The notes beneath the pieces are model-generated. The model made no database searches. It saw only the letters and a list, made by a program, of their open reading frames with translations, and was not told where the DNA came from. Below are positions 59,283-60,249 of a DNA stretch of 60,249 nt, piece after piece. Origin of the DNA: an uncultured Pelagibacteraceae bacterium (GTDB lineage: Bacteria > Pseudomonadota > Alphaproteobacteria > Pelagibacterales > Pelagibacteraceae); contig CACBFA010000001.1 of NCBI GenBank assembly GCA_902538525.1, positions 1 through 60,249 of the forward strand, given 5' to 3'. Position numbers and translations under genes: made by a program. Every line of letters starts with the position of its first letter. Positions within the stretch are counted from its first letter, which is position 1.

Positions 59283-60164
59283 ATGCCAAGTTTAGACGAT
59301 CTCAGAAAAAGAATTACGAGTGTTAAATCAACTCAGAAAATAACAAAAGCTATGAAAATGGTAGCTGCAGCTAAGTTGAGAAAAGCACAAGAGAACGCTG
59401 AAAAAGGCAGACCTTATTCTGAAAAAATGAATAATGTAATCTTAAATCTTTCAAAAAGTATAACAGATAAAGAAAATGCTCCTAAGTTATTGGTTGGGAC
59501 AGGTGAAGAGAAAGTTCATTTATGTATTGTACTCACTGCTGATAGAGGTTTATGTGGAGGTTTTAATACTAACATTATTAAAAAATCAAAAAGTTATTTT
59601 GAAAAAATAATATCTGAAAACAAAACTTTAAAGATTATTACTGTTGGATCTAAAGGATATGATCAACTTAAAAGACAGTATAAAAGTTATATTGTAGAGA
59701 ACATTTCTTTCAAAGAGTCAAAAAATATAAATTACTTTGATGCAGATAAAGTAGGAAAAATTATAATTGAAAAATTTGAAAAAAATGAATTTGATGTTTG
59801 CGCAATATTTTACAATAAATTTAAAAATGTAATTACACAAATTCCACAAGAACAACAAATAGTTCCACTTAATGAAGATAAAGATGATAAAGATGAAACT
59901 GGTAATGATAATGACTATGAGTTTGAACCAGATGAAGATGAGATTTTAAGTAATTTATTGCCGAAGAATATTTCAACGCAAATATTTAAAGCAATGTTAG
60001 AGAATTCTGCCAGTGAGCAAGGTTCAAGGATGACAGCAATGGATAACGCAACCAGAAACGCAGGCGAATTGGTTGATAGGCTTACAATTGAGTATAATAG
60101 AAGCCGTCAAGCAGCAATAACAAAAGAGTTAATTGAAATTATATCAGGAGCAGAAAGTTTATAA
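59283..60164 (+). CDS. atpG: ATP synthase F1 gamma subunit
   Basis: The 293-residue protein has the N-terminal helix LRKRITSVKSTQKITKAMKMVAAAKLRKAQ, TADRGLCGGFNTNI, and the C-terminal helix NATRNAGELVDRLTIEYNRSRQAAITKELIEI. It is the rotor shaft. A very acidic stretch (NEDKDDKDETGNDNDYEFEPDEDE) sits before the C-terminal helix, where alphaproteobacterial gammas also have an insert, though usually a shorter one. Confidence 0.96.
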   Translation: MPSLDDLRKRITSVKSTQKITKAMKMVAAAKLRKAQENAEKGRPYSEKMNNVILNLSKSITDKENAPKLLVGTGEEKVHLCIVLTADRGLCGGFNTNIIKKSKSYFEKIISENKTLKIITVGSKGYDQLKRQYKSYIVENISFKESKNINYFDADKVGKIIIEKFEKNEFDVCAIFYNKFKNVITQIPQEQQIVPLNEDKDDKDETGNDNDYEFEPDEDEILSNLLPKNISTQIFKAMLENSASEQGSRMTAMDNATRNAGELVDRLTIEYNRSRQAAITKELIEIISGAESL

Positions 60165-60166
60165 TT

Positions 60167-60249
60167 ATGAGCAAAAAAGGAAATATAACACAAGTAATTG
60201 GTGCAGTCGTTGATGTAAAATTTGATGGAGAACTGCCAGAAATATTAAC
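60167..60249 (+). CDS. atpD: ATP synthase F1 beta subunit, N-terminal fragment (cut by window end)
   Basis: The first 27 codons, reading MSKKGNITQVIGAVVDVKFD..., match the beta-subunit N-terminal barrel. It starts 2 bases after atpG, in the expected order. Confidence 0.93.
   Translation, partial: MSKKGNITQVIGAVVDVKFDGELPEIL

Overview
The window is an AT-rich, very compactly coded piece of an alphaproteobacterial chromosome. The best fit is the SAR11 clade (Candidatus Pelagibacter). The reasons are: most intergenic gaps are under 30 bases, many stop and start codons overlap, A/T-ending codons dominate, TRAP and ABC solute uptake genes are numerous, and a DMSP-demethylation cluster (dmdC-dmdB-dmdA) runs straight into the TCA-cycle genes. 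No insertion sequence, prophage, CRISPR array, tRNA or rRNA was seen. No gene-free stretch exceeds about 250 bases.

Layout. 1-736: the 3' end of ccmH (cytochrome c maturation) and a small PagL-like outer-membrane lipid A deacylase. 745-6727: a 2-hydroxy/2-oxo acid module with two tandem FMN-dependent L-2-hydroxyacid dehydrogenases (the first broken), a class I aminotransferase, a D-lactate dehydrogenase-like flavoprotein and a D-2-hydroxyacid dehydrogenase. 6834-14686: a zinc alcohol dehydrogenase, a five-gene polyol/sugar-type ABC importer with two different ATPases, and an amidase. 14813-19688: a three-gene TRAP importer whose two membrane subunits are unusually large. 19685-23801 (minus strand): ketopantoate reductase-like protein, oxalyl-CoA synthetase-like ligase and a gamma-glutamyltransferase-family enzyme. 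23832-27343: MFS and EamA transporters, an alpha/beta hydrolase and an unknown secreted protein. 27336-29077 (minus): ftsY and dapF.

29101-35455: a promoter and a GC-rich, strongly foldable 100-nt segment directly before ffh, then ffh, rpsP, trmD, rplS, leuC, leuD and leuB. There is no rimM between rpsP and trmD, and both ribosomal proteins carry long charged tails. 35488-40051: dmdC, dmdB and dmdA. 40066-54443: asd, sdhCDAB, mmsA, mdh, sucCD, sucAB and lpd, all on one strand. 54447-60249: an orphan methyltransferase (minus), priA, then atpH, atpA, atpG and the first codons of atpD.

Together the genes describe a streamlined marine heterotroph. It imports small oxidised organic compounds through binding-protein-dependent transporters, interconverts hydroxy and oxo acids, demethylates DMSP, and feeds acyl-CoA and C4 acids to a complete alpha-ketoglutarate-to-oxaloacetate segment next to an ATP synthase operon.

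The observations most worth a second look are three. First, a 31-base exact inverted copy of a downstream segment is inserted in the first lldD-like gene and breaks its frame; this is either a replication template switch or an amplification/assembly chimera. Second, the structured RNA candidate lies in front of ffh. Third, the ABC ATPase pair has complementary motif losses that predict one working and one degenerate ATP site.
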